Below are positions 17,635-26,661 of a DNA stretch of 64,000 nt, one piece after another. The DNA comes from Microbacterium sp. Its GTDB lineage: Bacteria > Actinomycetota > Actinomycetes > Actinomycetales > Microbacteriaceae. A program made the translations under genes and the position numbers. The notes beneath the pieces are model-generated. The model did not search any database. It was not told the DNA's origin and worked only from the letters and a program-made list of their open reading frames with translations. The DNA is taken from positions 372,001 to 436,000 of the forward strand of contig NZ_JAFKIP010000005.1 of the NCBI RefSeq assembly GCF_017305435.1. The letters are read 5' to 3'. Within the stretch, counting starts at the first letter, position 1, and each line of letters starts with the position of its first letter.

Positions 17635-18395
17635 TGGGACAGAAGGTCAACCCGTACGGCTTCCGCCTCGGCATCACCACGGACCACGTGTCGCGTTGGT
17701 TCTCCGACTCGACCAAGCCGGGCCAGCGTTACGCCGACTACGTGGCCGAGGACATCAAGATCCGCAAGCTCCTGCAGACGCAGCTCGACCGCGCCGGTGT
17801 GTCCGGCATCGAGATCGAGCGCACGCGTGACCGCGTCCGTGTCGACATCCACACCGCCCGTCCGGGCATCGTGATCGGTCGCCGCGGCGCCGAGGCCGAG
17901 CGCATCCGTGCCGACCTCGAGAAGCTCACCGGCAAGCAGATCCAGCTGAACATCCTCGAGGTCAAGAACCCCGAGGCCGATGCTCAGCTGGTCGCGCAGG
18001 GCATCGCCGAGCAGCTCTCCGCTCGTGTGGCGTTCCGCCGCGCGATGCGCAAGGGTCTGCAGGGCGCCCAGCGCGCCGGTGCCAAGGGCATCCGCATCCA
18101 GGTCTCCGGTCGCCTCGGCGGCGCCGAGATGAGCCGCTCGGAGTTCTACCGCGACGGTCGTGTGCCCCTGCACACGCTGCGCGCGAACATCGACTACGGC
18201 TTCTACGAGGCCAAGACCACCTTCGGCCGCATCGGCGTGAAGGTCTGGATCTACAAGGGCGACCTCACGGCCAAGGAGCTCGCTCGCGAGCAGGCCAACG
18301 CCCCCAAGCCCCCGCGCGGTCGCGATGACCGCGGTGGCGACCGTCGTCGTGGCCCCCGCAACGAGGCCCCCGTCGCAGAAGGAGCGTCTGCCTGA
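17634..18395 (+). CDS. rpsC: 30S ribosomal protein S3
   Basis: S3 forms part of the mRNA entry channel and has helicase-like function there with S4 and S5. The 253-residue protein opens [20 protein letters not shown]. It has a KH domain with [18 protein letters not shown], then the C-terminal S3 domain with [20 protein letters not shown]. The C-terminal tail is rich in Arg, Gly and Asp ([15 protein letters not shown]) and longer than in enteric S3, which is common in actinobacteria. Starts and stops overlap the neighbouring genes by one base. Confidence 0.98.
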   Translation: MGQKVNPYGFRLGITTDHVSRWFSDSTKPGQRYADYVAEDIKIRKLLQTQLDRAGVSGIEIERTRDRVRVDIHTARPGIVIGRRGAEAERIRADLEKLTGKQIQLNILEVKNPEADAQLVAQGIAEQLSARVAFRRAMRKGLQGAQRAGAKGIRIQVSGRLGGAEMSRSEFYRDGRVPLHTLRANIDYGFYEAKTTFGRIGVKVWIYKGDLTAKELAREQANAPKPPRGRDDRGGDRRRGPRNEAPVAEGASA

Positions 18396-18814
18396 TGCTT
18401 ATTCCCCGCAAGGTCAAGTACCGCAAGCAGCACCACCCGGGTCGCTCCGGCGCTGCCACCGGTGGCACGAAGGTGTCGTTCGGTGAGTTCGGCATCCAGG
18501 CCCTGACGCCCGCTTACGTGACCAACCGTCAGATCGAGTCCGCTCGTATCGCGATGACGCGTCACATCAAGCGTGGCGGCAAGGTGTGGATCAACATCTA
18601 CCCCGACCGTCCGCTCACGAAGAAGCCGGCCGAAACCCGCATGGGTTCCGGTAAGGGTTCGCCGGAGTGGTGGGTCGCGAACGTCAAGCCCGGCCGCGTC
18701 CTCTTCGAGGTCGCCGGTGTCAACGAGGAACTCGCCCGCGAGGCCCTCACCCGGGCAATTCACAAGCTGCCGCTGAAGGCACGCATCATCAAGCGCGAGG
18801 AGGGCGACGCGTAA
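18395..18814 (+). CDS. rplP: 50S ribosomal protein L16
   Basis: L16 organises the A-site region of the 50S subunit. The 139-residue protein begins [19 protein letters not shown] and contains [19 protein letters not shown] and [20 protein letters not shown], both diagnostic. It overlaps rpsC (TGATG) and rpmC (TAATG), so the three genes are probably translationally coupled. Length is normal. Confidence 0.98.
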   Translation: MLIPRKVKYRKQHHPGRSGAATGGTKVSFGEFGIQALTPAYVTNRQIESARIAMTRHIKRGGKVWINIYPDRPLTKKPAETRMGSGKGSPEWWVANVKPGRVLFEVAGVNEELAREALTRAIHKLPLKARIIKREEGDA

Positions 18815-19131
18815 TGGCCGTCGGAACCAAGACGCTCGCACCGAGCGAGCTCGACACGTTCGAGGACCAGCGCCTCGTCGAGGAGCTGCGCAAGGCCAAG
18901 GAGGAGCTGTTCAACCTGCGCTTCCAGTCGGCCACCGGCCAGCTCGACAGCCACGGCCGCATCCGTGCGGTCAAGCGCGACATCGCGCGGCTCTACACCG
19001 TGATCCGTGAGCGCGAGCTCGGCATCCGTGCCACGCCCGCTCCCGCCGAGGTTGCACCCAAGGCGAAGAAGAAGGCGACGAAGAAGGCGGATGCCGCCGA
19101 CGACGCCGCTGCGAAGGAAGAGGCTGAGTGA
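18814..19131 (+). CDS. rpmC: 50S ribosomal protein L29 with basic/acidic tail
   Basis: L29 is a small helical hairpin near the exit tunnel. The family core is here at about residues 10-72, with [20 protein letters not shown] and [17 protein letters not shown]. The product has 105 residues, longer than the usual 65-75, because of a low-complexity Lys/Ala/Asp/Glu tail ([19 protein letters not shown]). I start at ATG 18814, which overlaps the rplP stop; the upstream open frame is a shadow of rplP. The next gene, rpsQ, overlaps by one base. Confidence 0.95.
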   Translation: MAVGTKTLAPSELDTFEDQRLVEELRKAKEELFNLRFQSATGQLDSHGRIRAVKRDIARLYTVIRERELGIRATPAPAEVAPKAKKKATKKADAADDAAAKEEAE

Positions 19132-19457
19132 TGGCCACCAAGAAGACTGAAGAAGCAGTCGTCGAAGGTCACGAGCACGCGGCGCACGACGTCCGCGACG
19201 CCGAGGCTCGCGGGTACCGCAAGTCGCGTCGTGGCTACGTCGTCAGCGACAAGATGGACAAGACGATCGTCGTCGAGGTCGAGGACCGCGTGAAGCACCC
19301 GCTCTACGGCAAGGTCATCCGCCGCACGTCGAAGGTCAAGGCCCACGACGAGGCGAACACCGCCGGCATCGGCGACCTCGTGCTCATCAACGAGACCCGC
19401 CCGCTCAGCGCCACGAAGCGCTGGCGTCTGGTCGAGATCCTGGAGAAGGCCAAGTGA
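19131..19457 (+). CDS. rpsQ: 30S ribosomal protein S17
   Basis: S17 is an OB-fold protein that binds 16S rRNA early in 30S assembly. The core, starting [20 protein letters not shown], is preceded by about 29 residues rich in Glu, His and Ala that are not part of the classic domain. ATG 19131 overlaps the rpmC stop (TGATG); a GTG one codon earlier is possible but less likely. The gene ends with a GTGA overlap into rplN. It is 108 residues long. Confidence 0.96.
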   Translation: MATKKTEEAVVEGHEHAAHDVRDAEARGYRKSRRGYVVSDKMDKTIVVEVEDRVKHPLYGKVIRRTSKVKAHDEANTAGIGDLVLINETRPLSATKRWRLVEILEKAK

Positions 19458-19822
19458 TCCAGACAGAGTCCCGCCTCAAGGTCGCCGACAACACCGGCGC
19501 CAAGGAGCTGCTCACGATCCGCGTCCTCGGTGGGTCCAACCGCCGCTACGCGGGCCTGGGCGACATCATCGTGGCGACCGTCAAGGACGCGATCCCGGGC
19601 GGCAACGTCAAGAAGGGCGACGTCGTCAAGGCCGTCGTCGTCCGCACCAAGAAGCAGACCCGTCGTCCCGACGGTTCCTACATCAAGTTCGACGAGAACG
19701 CCGCCGTCATCCTGAAGAACGACGGGGAGCCCCGCGGCACCCGTATCTTCGGCCCGGTCGGTCGTGAGCTTCGCGACAAGAAGTTCATGAAGATCGTCTC
19801 GCTCGCACCGGAGGTGATCTGA
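19454..19822 (+). CDS. rplN: 50S ribosomal protein L14
   Basis: L14 binds 23S rRNA at the subunit interface and is a contact for the silencing factor RsfS. The 122-residue protein begins [20 protein letters not shown] and contains [20 protein letters not shown] and the closing [18 protein letters not shown]. The start codon is GTG, overlapping the rpsQ stop. It opens the spc-type part of the cluster without any gap, so S10 and spc genes appear to be one transcript. Confidence 0.98.
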   Translation: MIQTESRLKVADNTGAKELLTIRVLGGSNRRYAGLGDIIVATVKDAIPGGNVKKGDVVKAVVVRTKKQTRRPDGSYIKFDENAAVILKNDGEPRGTRIFGPVGRELRDKKFMKIVSLAPEVI

Positions 19823-19826
19823 CCTC

Positions 19827-20186
19827 ATGGCCAAGATCAAGAAGGGTGACCTGGTCCAGGTCATCACTGGCAAGAAGCAGGACAAGGGCGGCGACCGCGG
19901 CAAGCAGGGCAAGGTCCTCGACGTTCTCGTCGAGCAGAACCGTGTCATCGTCGAGGGCGTCAACTACGTCACGAAGCACAACCGCGTGGGCCAGTCCCAG
20001 CGCGGCACCAAGACGGGCGGCATCGAGACGATGGAAGCCCCGATCCACATCTCCAACGTCGCCCTCGTCGACCCCTCGAGCAAGAAGCCGACCAAGGTCG
20101 GTCACCGTGTCGAGGAGCAGACGAAGGACGGCGTGAAGCGCACCGTTCGCGTGCGCTACGCGAAGAAGAGCGGTAAGGACCTCTGA
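19827..20186 (+). CDS. rplX: 50S ribosomal protein L24
   Basis: L24 is an assembly initiator of the 50S subunit. The KOW motif is near the start ([19 protein letters not shown]), followed by [20 protein letters not shown]. The protein has 119 residues, slightly longer than the enteric form, with a basic C-terminus [15 protein letters not shown]. It starts four bases after rplN, and its last base is the first base of the rplE ATG. Confidence 0.97.
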   Translation: MAKIKKGDLVQVITGKKQDKGGDRGKQGKVLDVLVEQNRVIVEGVNYVTKHNRVGQSQRGTKTGGIETMEAPIHISNVALVDPSSKKPTKVGHRVEEQTKDGVKRTVRVRYAKKSGKDL

Positions 20187-20770
20187 TGAGCACCACCACT
20201 GCCCTCGAGACTGGCAAAATCCAGCCTCGTCTGAAGGCCAAGTACCAGAGCGAGATCAAGAAGGCGCTGCAGGAGGAGTTCGGCTACGCGAACGTCATGC
20301 AGATCCCCGGTCTCGTGAAGGTCGTCGTGAACACCGGTGTCGGCGAGGCCGCTCGTGACTCCAAGGTGATCGATGGCGCGGTCGAGGACCTCACCAAGAT
20401 CACGGGTCAGAAGCCCATCGTCACGAAGGCCCGCAAGTCCATCGCGCAGTTCAAGCTGCGTGAGGGCCAGGCCATCGGTGCGCACGTCACGCTGCGTGGC
20501 GACCGCGCCTGGGAGTTCATCGACCGTCTCGTGAATCTCGCGCTGCCCCGCATCCGCGACTTCCGTGGCCTCTCGCCGAAGCAGTTCGACGGGAACGGCA
20601 ACTACACGTTCGGTCTGCAGGAGCAGTCGGTCTTCCACGAGATCAACCAGGACAAGATCGACCGCGTCCGCGGCTTCGACATCACGATCGTCACGACGGC
20701 GAAGACGGATGCCGAGGGTCGCTCGCTCCTCAAGCAGCTGGGCTTCCCGTTCCAGTCCGAAGAGGCCTGA
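20186..20770 (+). CDS. rplE: 50S ribosomal protein L5
   Basis: L5 binds 5S rRNA in the central protuberance. The 194-residue protein has [19 protein letters not shown], the conserved [10 protein letters not shown] block and the C-terminal [20 protein letters not shown]. In most actinobacteria the next gene is rpsN for S14. Here a 118-bp non-coding gap follows and the next gene is rpsH. Confidence 0.98.
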   Translation: MSTTTALETGKIQPRLKAKYQSEIKKALQEEFGYANVMQIPGLVKVVVNTGVGEAARDSKVIDGAVEDLTKITGQKPIVTKARKSIAQFKLREGQAIGAHVTLRGDRAWEFIDRLVNLALPRIRDFRGLSPKQFDGNGNYTFGLQEQSVFHEINQDKIDRVRGFDITIVTTAKTDAEGRSLLKQLGFPFQSEEA

Positions 20771-20780
20771 TCCCGATACA

Positions 20781-20824
20781 TTTCGCCGCGTCGCGGCGAA
20801 ACACCCGACCACCGGCTGGTGGTC
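20781..20824 (+). other. Two hairpins in the rplE-rpsH gap, where rpsN is absent
   Basis: The gap 20771-20888 has no coding frame for S14. It holds two adjacent perfect hairpins. One has 9-bp arms at 20781-20789 and 20793-20801. The other has 7-bp arms at 20807-20813 and 20818-20824. They could be RNA processing sites, an attenuator or a regulatory site for the distal genes. A ribosome binding site (AAAGGAACC) and rpsH follow. Confidence 0.7.
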
Positions 20825-20888
20825 GCCACTCAAGAAGGTCGGCTGTCGTGTAACGGCATCCGAAACCACTGAACAAAGGAACCAAGAA

Positions 20889-21287
20889 ATGACGATGACA
20901 GACCCGGTCGCAGACATGCTGACCCGTCTGCGCAACGCGAACTCGGCGCACCACGACACCGTCGCGCTGCCGAGCTCCAAGCTCAAGACCAACATCGCCG
21001 AGATCCTCACGCAGGAGGGCTACATCTCCTCCTGGGAGGTCTCGGACGCCCGTGTGGGCCAGACCCTGACCCTGACGCTGAAGTACGGCCCGAACCGCGA
21101 GCGGTCGATCGCCGGCATCAAGCGCGTCTCGAAGCCGGGTCTGCGTGTCTACGCACGCTCGACCGAGATCCCCACGGTCCTCGGCGGCCTGGGCGTCGCG
21201 ATCCTGTCCACCTCCTCCGGTCTTCTCACCGACCGTCAGGCCGAGCAGAAGGGCGTGGGTGGGGAAGTCCTCGCCTACGTGTGGTGA
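20889..21287 (+). CDS. rpsH: 30S ribosomal protein S8
   Basis: S8 binds the central domain of 16S rRNA and in enteric bacteria represses the spc operon. The 132-residue protein begins [20 protein letters not shown] and ends with the conserved [21 protein letters not shown] start at ATG 20889, after AAAGGAACCAAGAA; a second ATG two codons later would also fit. The frame open upstream crosses the hairpin region and is not family-like. rplF follows after six bases. Confidence 0.97.
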   Translation: MTMTDPVADMLTRLRNANSAHHDTVALPSSKLKTNIAEILTQEGYISSWEVSDARVGQTLTLTLKYGPNRERSIAGIKRVSKPGLRVYARSTEIPTVLGGLGVAILSTSSGLLTDRQAEQKGVGGEVLAYVW

Positions 21288-21293
21288 TCTGAC

Positions 21294-21830
21294 ATGTCGC
21301 GTATCGGACGTCTGCCCATCACCATCCCCGCCGGCGTGACCGTTTCGGTCGACGGCCAGGATGTCGCGGTCAAGGGCCCCAAGGGCGAGCTCGCGCTCAC
21401 CGTGGCCAAGCCCATCGAGGTCAAGGTGGAGGAGGGCCAGGTCCTGGTCTCCCGCCCCGACGACGAGCGCGAGTCGCGCTCGCTCCACGGCCTGACCCGC
21501 ACCCTGATCAACAACGACATCATCGGCGTCACCGAGGGCTACACCAAGGGCCTCGAGGTCGTCGGCACGGGTTACCGCGTCGCGCAGAAGGGTGCGGCCG
21601 TCGAGTTCGCGCTCGGCTTCTCGCACCCGGTGCTCATCGAGCCCCCGGCCGGCATCACGCTGACCGTCGAGGGCAACAACAAGCTCACCGTGAGCGGCAT
21701 CTCCAAGCAGGCAGTGGGTGAGGTCGCGGCCAACATCCGCAAGATCCGCAAGCCCGAGCCCTACAAGGGCAAGGGTGTGCGGTACGCCGGCGAGGTCGTC
21801 CGCCGCAAGGCCGGAAAGAGTGGTAAGTAA
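21294..21830 (+). CDS. rplF: 50S ribosomal protein L6
   Basis: L6 lies near the L7/L12 stalk base and the factor-binding site. The 178-residue product has the two repeated domains of the family. It begins [20 protein letters not shown] and contains [20 protein letters not shown] and the C-terminal [18 protein letters not shown], a diagnostic signature. Spacing to rplR is two bases. Confidence 0.98.
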   Translation: MSRIGRLPITIPAGVTVSVDGQDVAVKGPKGELALTVAKPIEVKVEEGQVLVSRPDDERESRSLHGLTRTLINNDIIGVTEGYTKGLEVVGTGYRVAQKGAAVEFALGFSHPVLIEPPAGITLTVEGNNKLTVSGISKQAVGEVAANIRKIRKPEPYKGKGVRYAGEVVRRKAGKSGK

Positions 21831-21832
21831 TC

Positions 21833-22192
21833 ATGGCTGTCACGTCAAAGTCCGTCGCGCGCTCGCGTCGTCACCTGCGTCTTCGCAAGAAGGTCGTGGG
21901 CACCGAGGTCCGCCCGCGTCTGGTCGTCACCCGTTCGGCCCGCCACGTCTTCGTGCAGGTCGTGGACGACAGCAAGGGCCACACCGTGGCCTCGGCATCC
22001 ACGCTCGAGAACGACCTGCGCACGTTCGACGGTGACAAGACCGCCAAGGCCCGCAAGGTCGGCGAGCTCGTCGCCGAGCGCGCGAAGGCCGCCGGCGTCT
22101 CGGACGTCGTGTTCGACCGCGGTGGCAACCGCTACGCGGGCCGTGTCGCTGCGATCGCCGAAGGCGCCCGCGAGGGAGGTCTGAACCTGTGA
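21833..22192 (+). CDS. rplR: 50S ribosomal protein L18
   Basis: L18 delivers 5S rRNA to the central protuberance with L5. The 119-residue protein has the basic N-terminus [19 protein letters not shown], then [20 protein letters not shown] and the closing [20 protein letters not shown]. The stop overlaps the GTG start of rpsE. It contains one of the many in-frame GGCATCC motifs (21994-22000). Confidence 0.98.
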   Translation: MAVTSKSVARSRRHLRLRKKVVGTEVRPRLVVTRSARHVFVQVVDDSKGHTVASASTLENDLRTFDGDKTAKARKVGELVAERAKAAGVSDVVFDRGGNRYAGRVAAIAEGAREGGLNL

Positions 22193-22878
22193 GCGAGATC
22201 AAGGAGAACGAAGTGTCCACTGAGGCCACGGCTGCCGCTGAGGCGCCCGCTGCCGAGGCTCCCGCGGAGCGCGAGCGCGAGCCGCGTCGCGGTGGTCGTG
22301 AGCGCAGCCAGACTCGCGGTGACCGCGGGTCGCGCGACGCCGACAAGAGCCAGTTCCTGGAGCGCGTCGTCACAATCAACCGCGTGTCGAAGGTCGTCAA
22401 GGGCGGTCGCCGCTTCAGCTTCACGGCGCTCGTCGTCGTGGGTGACGGCAACGGTCTCGTGGGCGTCGGCTACGGCAAGGCGCGTGAGGTCCCTCTCGCC
22501 ATCTCGAAGGGTGTCGAAGAGGCCAAGCGCAACTTCTTCCGCGTTCCCCGTGCCGGCTCGACGATCCCCCACCCCGTCCAGGGTGAGGCCGCTGCCGGTG
22601 TGGTGCTCCTGCGCCCCGCCGCCGCCGGTACCGGTGTCATCGCCGGTGGTCCCGTCCGTGCCGTGCTCGAGTGCGCCGGCATCCACGATGTCCTCTCGAA
22701 GTCGCTCGGCTCGTCGAACACGATCAACATCGTGCACGCCACCGTCGCGGCTCTGAAGAGCCTCGAGGAGCCCCGCGCCGTCGCCGCCCGTCGTGGTCTC
22801 GACTTCGACCAGGTGGCTCCGGCCCGTCTGATCCGCGCCGAGGCCGAGGCCGCGAAGGCGCAGAAGGTTGGTGCCTGA
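22189..22878 (+). CDS. rpsE: 30S ribosomal protein S5
   Basis: S5 contributes to decoding accuracy and the mRNA entry channel. The double-stranded-RNA-binding part begins [20 protein letters not shown]; the C-terminal part contains [20 protein letters not shown]. An extended N-terminus of about 55 residues rich in Glu, Ala and Arg precedes it. GTG 22189 overlaps the rplR stop and has GGGAGG nine bases upstream. A second GTG at 22213 has its own AAGGAG site and is an equally good start, giving 221 residues. Which is used cannot be told from sequence. Confidence 0.95.
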   Translation: MSEIKENEVSTEATAAAEAPAAEAPAEREREPRRGGRERSQTRGDRGSRDADKSQFLERVVTINRVSKVVKGGRRFSFTALVVVGDGNGLVGVGYGKAREVPLAISKGVEEAKRNFFRVPRAGSTIPHPVQGEAAAGVVLLRPAAAGTGVIAGGPVRAVLECAGIHDVLSKSLGSSNTINIVHATVAALKSLEEPRAVAARRGLDFDQVAPARLIRAEAEAAKAQKVGA

Positions 22879-23063
22879 TGGCTGCCCGTCTCAAGGTGAC
22901 CCAGGTCAAGTCCAAGGTGAGCGAGAAGCAGAACCAGCGTGACACGCTGCGTTCGCTCGGTCTGAAGCGGATCAACGACTCCGTCGTTCGTCCGGATGAC
23001 GCGCAGACGCGCGGCTACATCAAGACCGTCGCGCACCTCGTGAAGGTTGAGGAGATCGACTGA
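22878..23063 (+). CDS. rpmD: 50S ribosomal protein L30
   Basis: L30 is a small 50S protein. The 61-residue product reads [20 protein letters not shown] and then [20 protein letters not shown], the standard L30 pattern. ATG 22878 overlaps the rpsE stop (TGATG). The frame is open far upstream but that part is a shadow of rpsE. Its stop overlaps the ATG of rplO in the same way. Confidence 0.97.
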   Translation: MAARLKVTQVKSKVSEKQNQRDTLRSLGLKRINDSVVRPDDAQTRGYIKTVAHLVKVEEID

Positions 23064-23644
23064 TGGCCGAGAAGGCTGAGAAGGTGACCGAAGAGGTCGC
23101 CGAGAAGAAGACCGCCGCGAAGAAGCCTGCTGCTGCGAAGAAGCCGGCTGCGGAGAAGAAGGCCCCTGCGAAGGCTGCCCCCAAGAAGGATGCCGAGGTC
23201 TCGCGCCCCGGCGTCCTGAAGGTGCACCACCTGCGTCCGGTCCCGGGTGCCAACACCGCCAAGACCCGCGTGGGTCGCGGTGAGGGCTCGAAGGGCAAGA
23301 CCGCCGGCCGTGGCACCAAGGGCACGAAGGCCCGCTACCAGGTCAAGGTCGGCTTCGAGGGTGGGCAGATGCCCCTCCACATGCGTACGCCGAAGCTGCG
23401 CGGGTTCAAGAACCCGTTCCGCGTCGAGTACCAGGTGGTCAACCTCGACAAGCTCGCGGAGCTCTACCCCAAGGGCGGTGACGTCACCGTCAGCGATCTC
23501 GTCGCGAAGGGCGCCGTCCGCAAGAACGAGAAGGTCAAGGTGCTCGGCACCGGCGACATCTCGGTCAAGCTGACCGTGTCGGTCGACAAGGTCTCGGGTT
23601 CGGCCGAGCAGAAGATCGTCGCCGCCGGCGGCTCGATCAAGTAA
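23063..23644 (+). CDS. rplO: 50S ribosomal protein L15 with Lys/Ala-rich N-terminus
   Basis: L15 is a late assembly protein of the 50S subunit. The family domain starts at about residue 50 ([20 protein letters not shown]), followed by [20 protein letters not shown] and the closing [14 protein letters not shown]. Ahead of it lies a 45-residue segment of repeated AAKKPA-type sequence, absent from enteric L15. Tails of the same composition occur on L29 and L17 in this window. It ends the ribosomal part of the operon; a strong hairpin separates it from secY. Confidence 0.97.
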   Translation: MAEKAEKVTEEVAEKKTAAKKPAAAKKPAAEKKAPAKAAPKKDAEVSRPGVLKVHHLRPVPGANTAKTRVGRGEGSKGKTAGRGTKGTKARYQVKVGFEGGQMPLHMRTPKLRGFKNPFRVEYQVVNLDKLAELYPKGGDVTVSDLVAKGAVRKNEKVKVLGTGDISVKLTVSVDKVSGSAEQKIVAAGGSIK

Positions 23645-23652
23645 GTCCACGG

Positions 23653-23703
23653 CAGGGGCCGGAGGGTCTCTCGACTCGGTCGAGAACAGTCCTCCGGCCC
23701 CTG
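23653..23703 (+). terminator. Branched hairpin between rplO and secY
   Basis: A 13-bp perfect G+C-rich outer stem (23653-23665 with 23691-23703) encloses an inner 7-bp stem (23669-23675 with 23679-23685). It begins eight bases after the rplO stop. The run that follows (TTGCCGTACTCTGG) is not a real U-tract. It may be a partial terminator that lowers secY-adk-map expression relative to the ribosomal genes. Confidence 0.7.
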
Positions 23704-23773
23704 TTGCCGTACTCTGGTAGGCGGTGTCCCTGCCTCAGGCGGCCGGATGCCGCCACACCTCTGGAGGAAATCC

Positions 23774-25102
23774 TTGTTCAGCGCCATCGCGCGGGTCTTC
23801 CGCACGCCGGATCTCCGGCGGAAGATCGCCTTCACTCTGGGCATCATCGCCATCTACCGTCTCGGCGCGCACGTCCCGACGCCGTTCGTGAGCTATCCGA
23901 ACGTCCAGGACTGTCTGCAGCAGACGGGGTCGGCCAGTGAGGGCCTGCTCTCGCTCGTCAACCTCTTCTCCGGCGGCGCCCTGCTGCAGCTGTCGATCTT
24001 CGCGCTCGGCGTCATGCCGTACATCACCGCGACGATCATCGTGCAGCTGCTGCGCGTCGTCATCCCGCACTTCGAGACGCTGTACAAGGAGGGCCAGGCC
24101 GGCCAGGCCAAGCTCACGCAGTACACGCGCTATCTCACGATCGCGCTGGCGCTCCTGCAGTCGACGACCCTCGTGACGGTCGCGCGGTCGGGGCAGCTCT
24201 TCGGCACGACGTCGATCGCGTCCTGCAACAGCCTCCTCACCAACGACGCGTGGTGGGCGCAGCTGCTCATGATCATCACGCTGACCGCCGGCACGGGCCT
24301 CATCATGTGGTTCGCCGAGCTCGTCACCGAGCGCGGCGTCGGCAACGGCATGTCGATCCTCATCTTCACCTCGATCGCCGCGACCTTCCCGGCCGCCATG
24401 TGGGCCATCGCCCAGGCGCGCAGCTTCGAGGTCTTCCTCCTGGTCCTCGCCGTCTCGATCGTCGTGGTCGCGCTCGTCGTGTTCGTCGAGCAGTCGCAGC
24501 GCCGGATCCCGGTGCAGTACGCGAAGCGCATGGTCGGTCGCCGGACGCTCGGCGGGACGAACACCTACATCCCGATCAAGGTCAACATGGCCGGCGTCGT
24601 GCCCGTCATCTTCGCGTCGTCGCTGCTGTACATCCCCGCGCTCATCGCGCAGTTCAACCAGACGCCGGATGCCAATGGCAACATCCCGGGCTGGGTGACG
24701 TGGATCCAGTCGTACCTGACGAAGGGCGATCACCCGCTATACATGCTGCTGTACTTCCTCCTCATCGTCGGGTTCACCTACTTCTACGTCGCGATCACGT
24801 TCAACCCGGTCGAGGTCGCCGACAACATGAAGAAGTACGGCGGCTTCATCCCCGGCATCCGTGCCGGCCGGCCGACCGCCGAGTACCTCGACTACGTGCT
24901 CACGCGTATCACGCTGCCGGGCTCGATCTACCTGGGTCTCATCGCCCTGTTGCCGCTCATCGCCCTCGCGACGGTCAGCGCCAACGCCAACTTCCCGTTC
25001 GGCGGCGCCTCGATCCTGATCATCGTCGGCGTGGGTCTCGAGACGGTGAAGCAGATCGACGCGCAGCTCCAGCAGCGTCACTACGAAGGGCTCCTGCGAT
25101 GA
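23774..25102 (+). CDS. secY: Protein translocase subunit SecY
   Basis: SecY is the membrane channel of the Sec pathway. The 442-residue protein shows ten hydrophobic segments. It has the N-terminal IARVFRTPDLRRKIAFTLGI, FSGGALLQLSIFALGVMPYI near the plug region, and the C-terminal cytoplasmic loop EVADNMKKYGGFIPGIRAG. I chose TTG 23774 because GGAGGAAA lies at 23763-23770 and the product then starts FSAIARVF, as in relatives. An ATG nine codons upstream (23747) lacks a binding site. It overlaps adk by four bases (ATGA). The window's exported and LPXTG proteins would use this channel. Confidence 0.95.
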   Translation: MFSAIARVFRTPDLRRKIAFTLGIIAIYRLGAHVPTPFVSYPNVQDCLQQTGSASEGLLSLVNLFSGGALLQLSIFALGVMPYITATIIVQLLRVVIPHFETLYKEGQAGQAKLTQYTRYLTIALALLQSTTLVTVARSGQLFGTTSIASCNSLLTNDAWWAQLLMIITLTAGTGLIMWFAELVTERGVGNGMSILIFTSIAATFPAAMWAIAQARSFEVFLLVLAVSIVVVALVVFVEQSQRRIPVQYAKRMVGRRTLGGTNTYIPIKVNMAGVVPVIFASSLLYIPALIAQFNQTPDANGNIPGWVTWIQSYLTKGDHPLYMLLYFLLIVGFTYFYVAITFNPVEVADNMKKYGGFIPGIRAGRPTAEYLDYVLTRITLPGSIYLGLIALLPLIALATVSANANFPFGGASILIIVGVGLETVKQIDAQLQQRHYEGLLR

Positions 25103-25686
25103 CCGCACCCCGTCTCCTCATCATCGGCCCGCAGGGCTCGGGCAAGGGCACTCAGGGGCAGCGGATCGCCGACGCGTTCCGCATCCCGGCCGTGTCGACG
25201 GGAGATGTGTTCCGGGCGAACGTCAAGGACGGCACGCCGCTCGGTCTCGAGGTGAAGGCGATCATCGATGCCGGCGACCTCGTGCCCGACGCGCTGACCG
25301 GCGCGATCGTGCGCGACCGCCTCGCGCAGGACGACGCGGCGGGCGGGTTCCTCCTCGACGGGTACCCCCGCAACCTCGGCCAGGTCGGCGACCTCGACGC
25401 ATTCCTGGGCGAGCGCGACGAGCCGCTCACGGCCGTCATCGAGCTGAGCGTCCCGCGTGACGAGTCGATCCGCCGCATCGCCCTCCGCGCGCGGGAGCAG
25501 GGCCGCGCGGACGACAACGACGAGTCGATCGCGAAGCGCCTGTCGATCTACGAGTCCGAGACCGCGCCGATCCTCGACGTCTACCGCGAGCGCGGCGTCG
25601 TTGACGAGATCGATGGCGTCGGCACGCTCGACGAGGTGTTCGAGCGCATCATCGTGGCCCTCGCGGCGCGCGGCATCGTCGCCTGA
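25099..25686 (+). CDS. adk: Adenylate kinase
   Basis: Converts ATP and AMP to two ADP. The Walker A loop is GPQGSGKGTQ at about residues 10-19; STGDVFRANVKDGTPLG and FLLDGYPRN form the AMP-binding and core regions. The 195-residue length and the short REQGRADDNDE segment show the short-LID form without a zinc finger. It overlaps secY (ATGA) and sits two bases before map, the conserved secY-adk-map order. Confidence 0.97.
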   Translation: MTAPRLLIIGPQGSGKGTQGQRIADAFRIPAVSTGDVFRANVKDGTPLGLEVKAIIDAGDLVPDALTGAIVRDRLAQDDAAGGFLLDGYPRNLGQVGDLDAFLGERDEPLTAVIELSVPRDESIRRIALRAREQGRADDNDESIAKRLSIYESETAPILDVYRERGVVDEIDGVGTLDEVFERIIVALAARGIVA

Positions 25687-25688
25687 CC

Positions 25689-26546
25689 GTGCCCTTCCGC
25701 CGCTCCCTGTACAAGACGCCCGCCCAGCTGCGGGCGATGGTCGAACCCGGCCTGATCACCGCGGCCGCGCTCGACGCGGTGCGTGCGCTGATCGCGCCGG
25801 GCGTCACGACGGAGGAGCTGGATGCCGCGGCATCCGCCGTCATCGTGGCACGCGGTGCGGAGTCGAACTTCCAGCTCGTGCGCGGCTATCGGCACACGAC
25901 GTGCGTGTCGGTGAACGACCAGGTGGTGCACGGCATCCCCGGCCCTCGCGTGCTCGAGGCGGGCGACATCGTGTCGATCGACGCCGGTGCCCAGTACCAG
26001 GGCTGGAACGGCGACTCGGCGATCACGGTCGTCGTCTCCGGTGACGCCGACGCGACGGCGGATGCCGACGTGCGTGCACGCCGTGAGCGTCTCTCCGAGG
26101 TGACACGCGGGTCCCTCTGGGCCGGCATCGCCGCGCTCGCGTCGGCGCGGCGCGTGGGTGAGGTCGGCGACGCCGTGCAGGGGTTCATCGAGCGGACCGA
26201 GGCGGCGGACGGCGCGGAGTACGGCATCCTGCGCGACTACGTCGGGCACGGCATCGGCCGCAAGATGCACGAGGGGCCGACGGTGTTCAACTACCGCGTC
26301 GCGGATCTCGGCGCCGAGGTGAAGCCTGGCCTGTGCCTCGCGATCGAGCCGATGGTGACGTCGGGCTCGGATGCGACGTTCATCGAGGACGACGATTGGA
26401 CCGTCACGACGGTCGACGGCAGCGACGGCGCCCATTGGGAGCACTCCGTGGCCGTGCACGCCGGCGGGATCTGGGTGCTCACCGCGCACGACGGCGGCAC
26501 CGCGGACCTCGCCCCCTACGGCGTCGTGCCGGTCCCGATCGCCTGA
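25689..26546 (+). CDS. map: Methionine aminopeptidase, type I
   Basis: Removes the initiator methionine from nascent proteins. The metal-binding set of the family is visible: the two aspartates in SIDAGAQYQGWNGDSAITVV, the histidine in GHGIGRKMHEGPTV, and the glutamates in AIEPMVTSG and HWEHSVAV. The 285-residue length fits a type I enzyme. The start is GTG 25689, two bases after the adk stop. In other actinobacteria infA follows map directly; here a repeat-bracketed nuclease-like gene and a DsbA-like gene lie between. Confidence 0.96.
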   Translation: MPFRRSLYKTPAQLRAMVEPGLITAAALDAVRALIAPGVTTEELDAAASAVIVARGAESNFQLVRGYRHTTCVSVNDQVVHGIPGPRVLEAGDIVSIDAGAQYQGWNGDSAITVVVSGDADATADADVRARRERLSEVTRGSLWAGIAALASARRVGEVGDAVQGFIERTEAADGAEYGILRDYVGHGIGRKMHEGPTVFNYRVADLGAEVKPGLCLAIEPMVTSGSDATFIEDDDWTVTTVDGSDGAHWEHSVAVHAGGIWVLTAHDGGTADLAPYGVVPVPIA

Positions 26547-26560
26547 GGCCGCGCGTGGCC

Positions 26561-26580
26561 GCAGAAGTGGCCACATCTGC
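26561..26580. repeat. Palindromic repeat, downstream copy
   Basis: GCAGAAGTGGCCACATCTGC is a 20-bp palindrome with a single mismatched pair. It lies 14 bases after map and about 80 bases beyond the 3' end of the nuclease-like gene at 26662-27621. Two related copies lie beyond that gene's other end. I noticed no other copy elsewhere in the window. Confidence 0.85.
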
Positions 26581-26661
26581 TGGGGGCGCCCGCGCCCAGC
26601 GACGATTCGTGACACGTCTGTCGCGTGCGGGCGGCATCGCGCCGCGCGGGGTAGGCGAGGC

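Noticed and set aside
24250-25098. A long plus-strand frame merging into adk
   Set aside because: The first 283 codons are a shadow of secY. The adenylate kinase N-terminus starts at ATG 25099, overlapping the secY stop.
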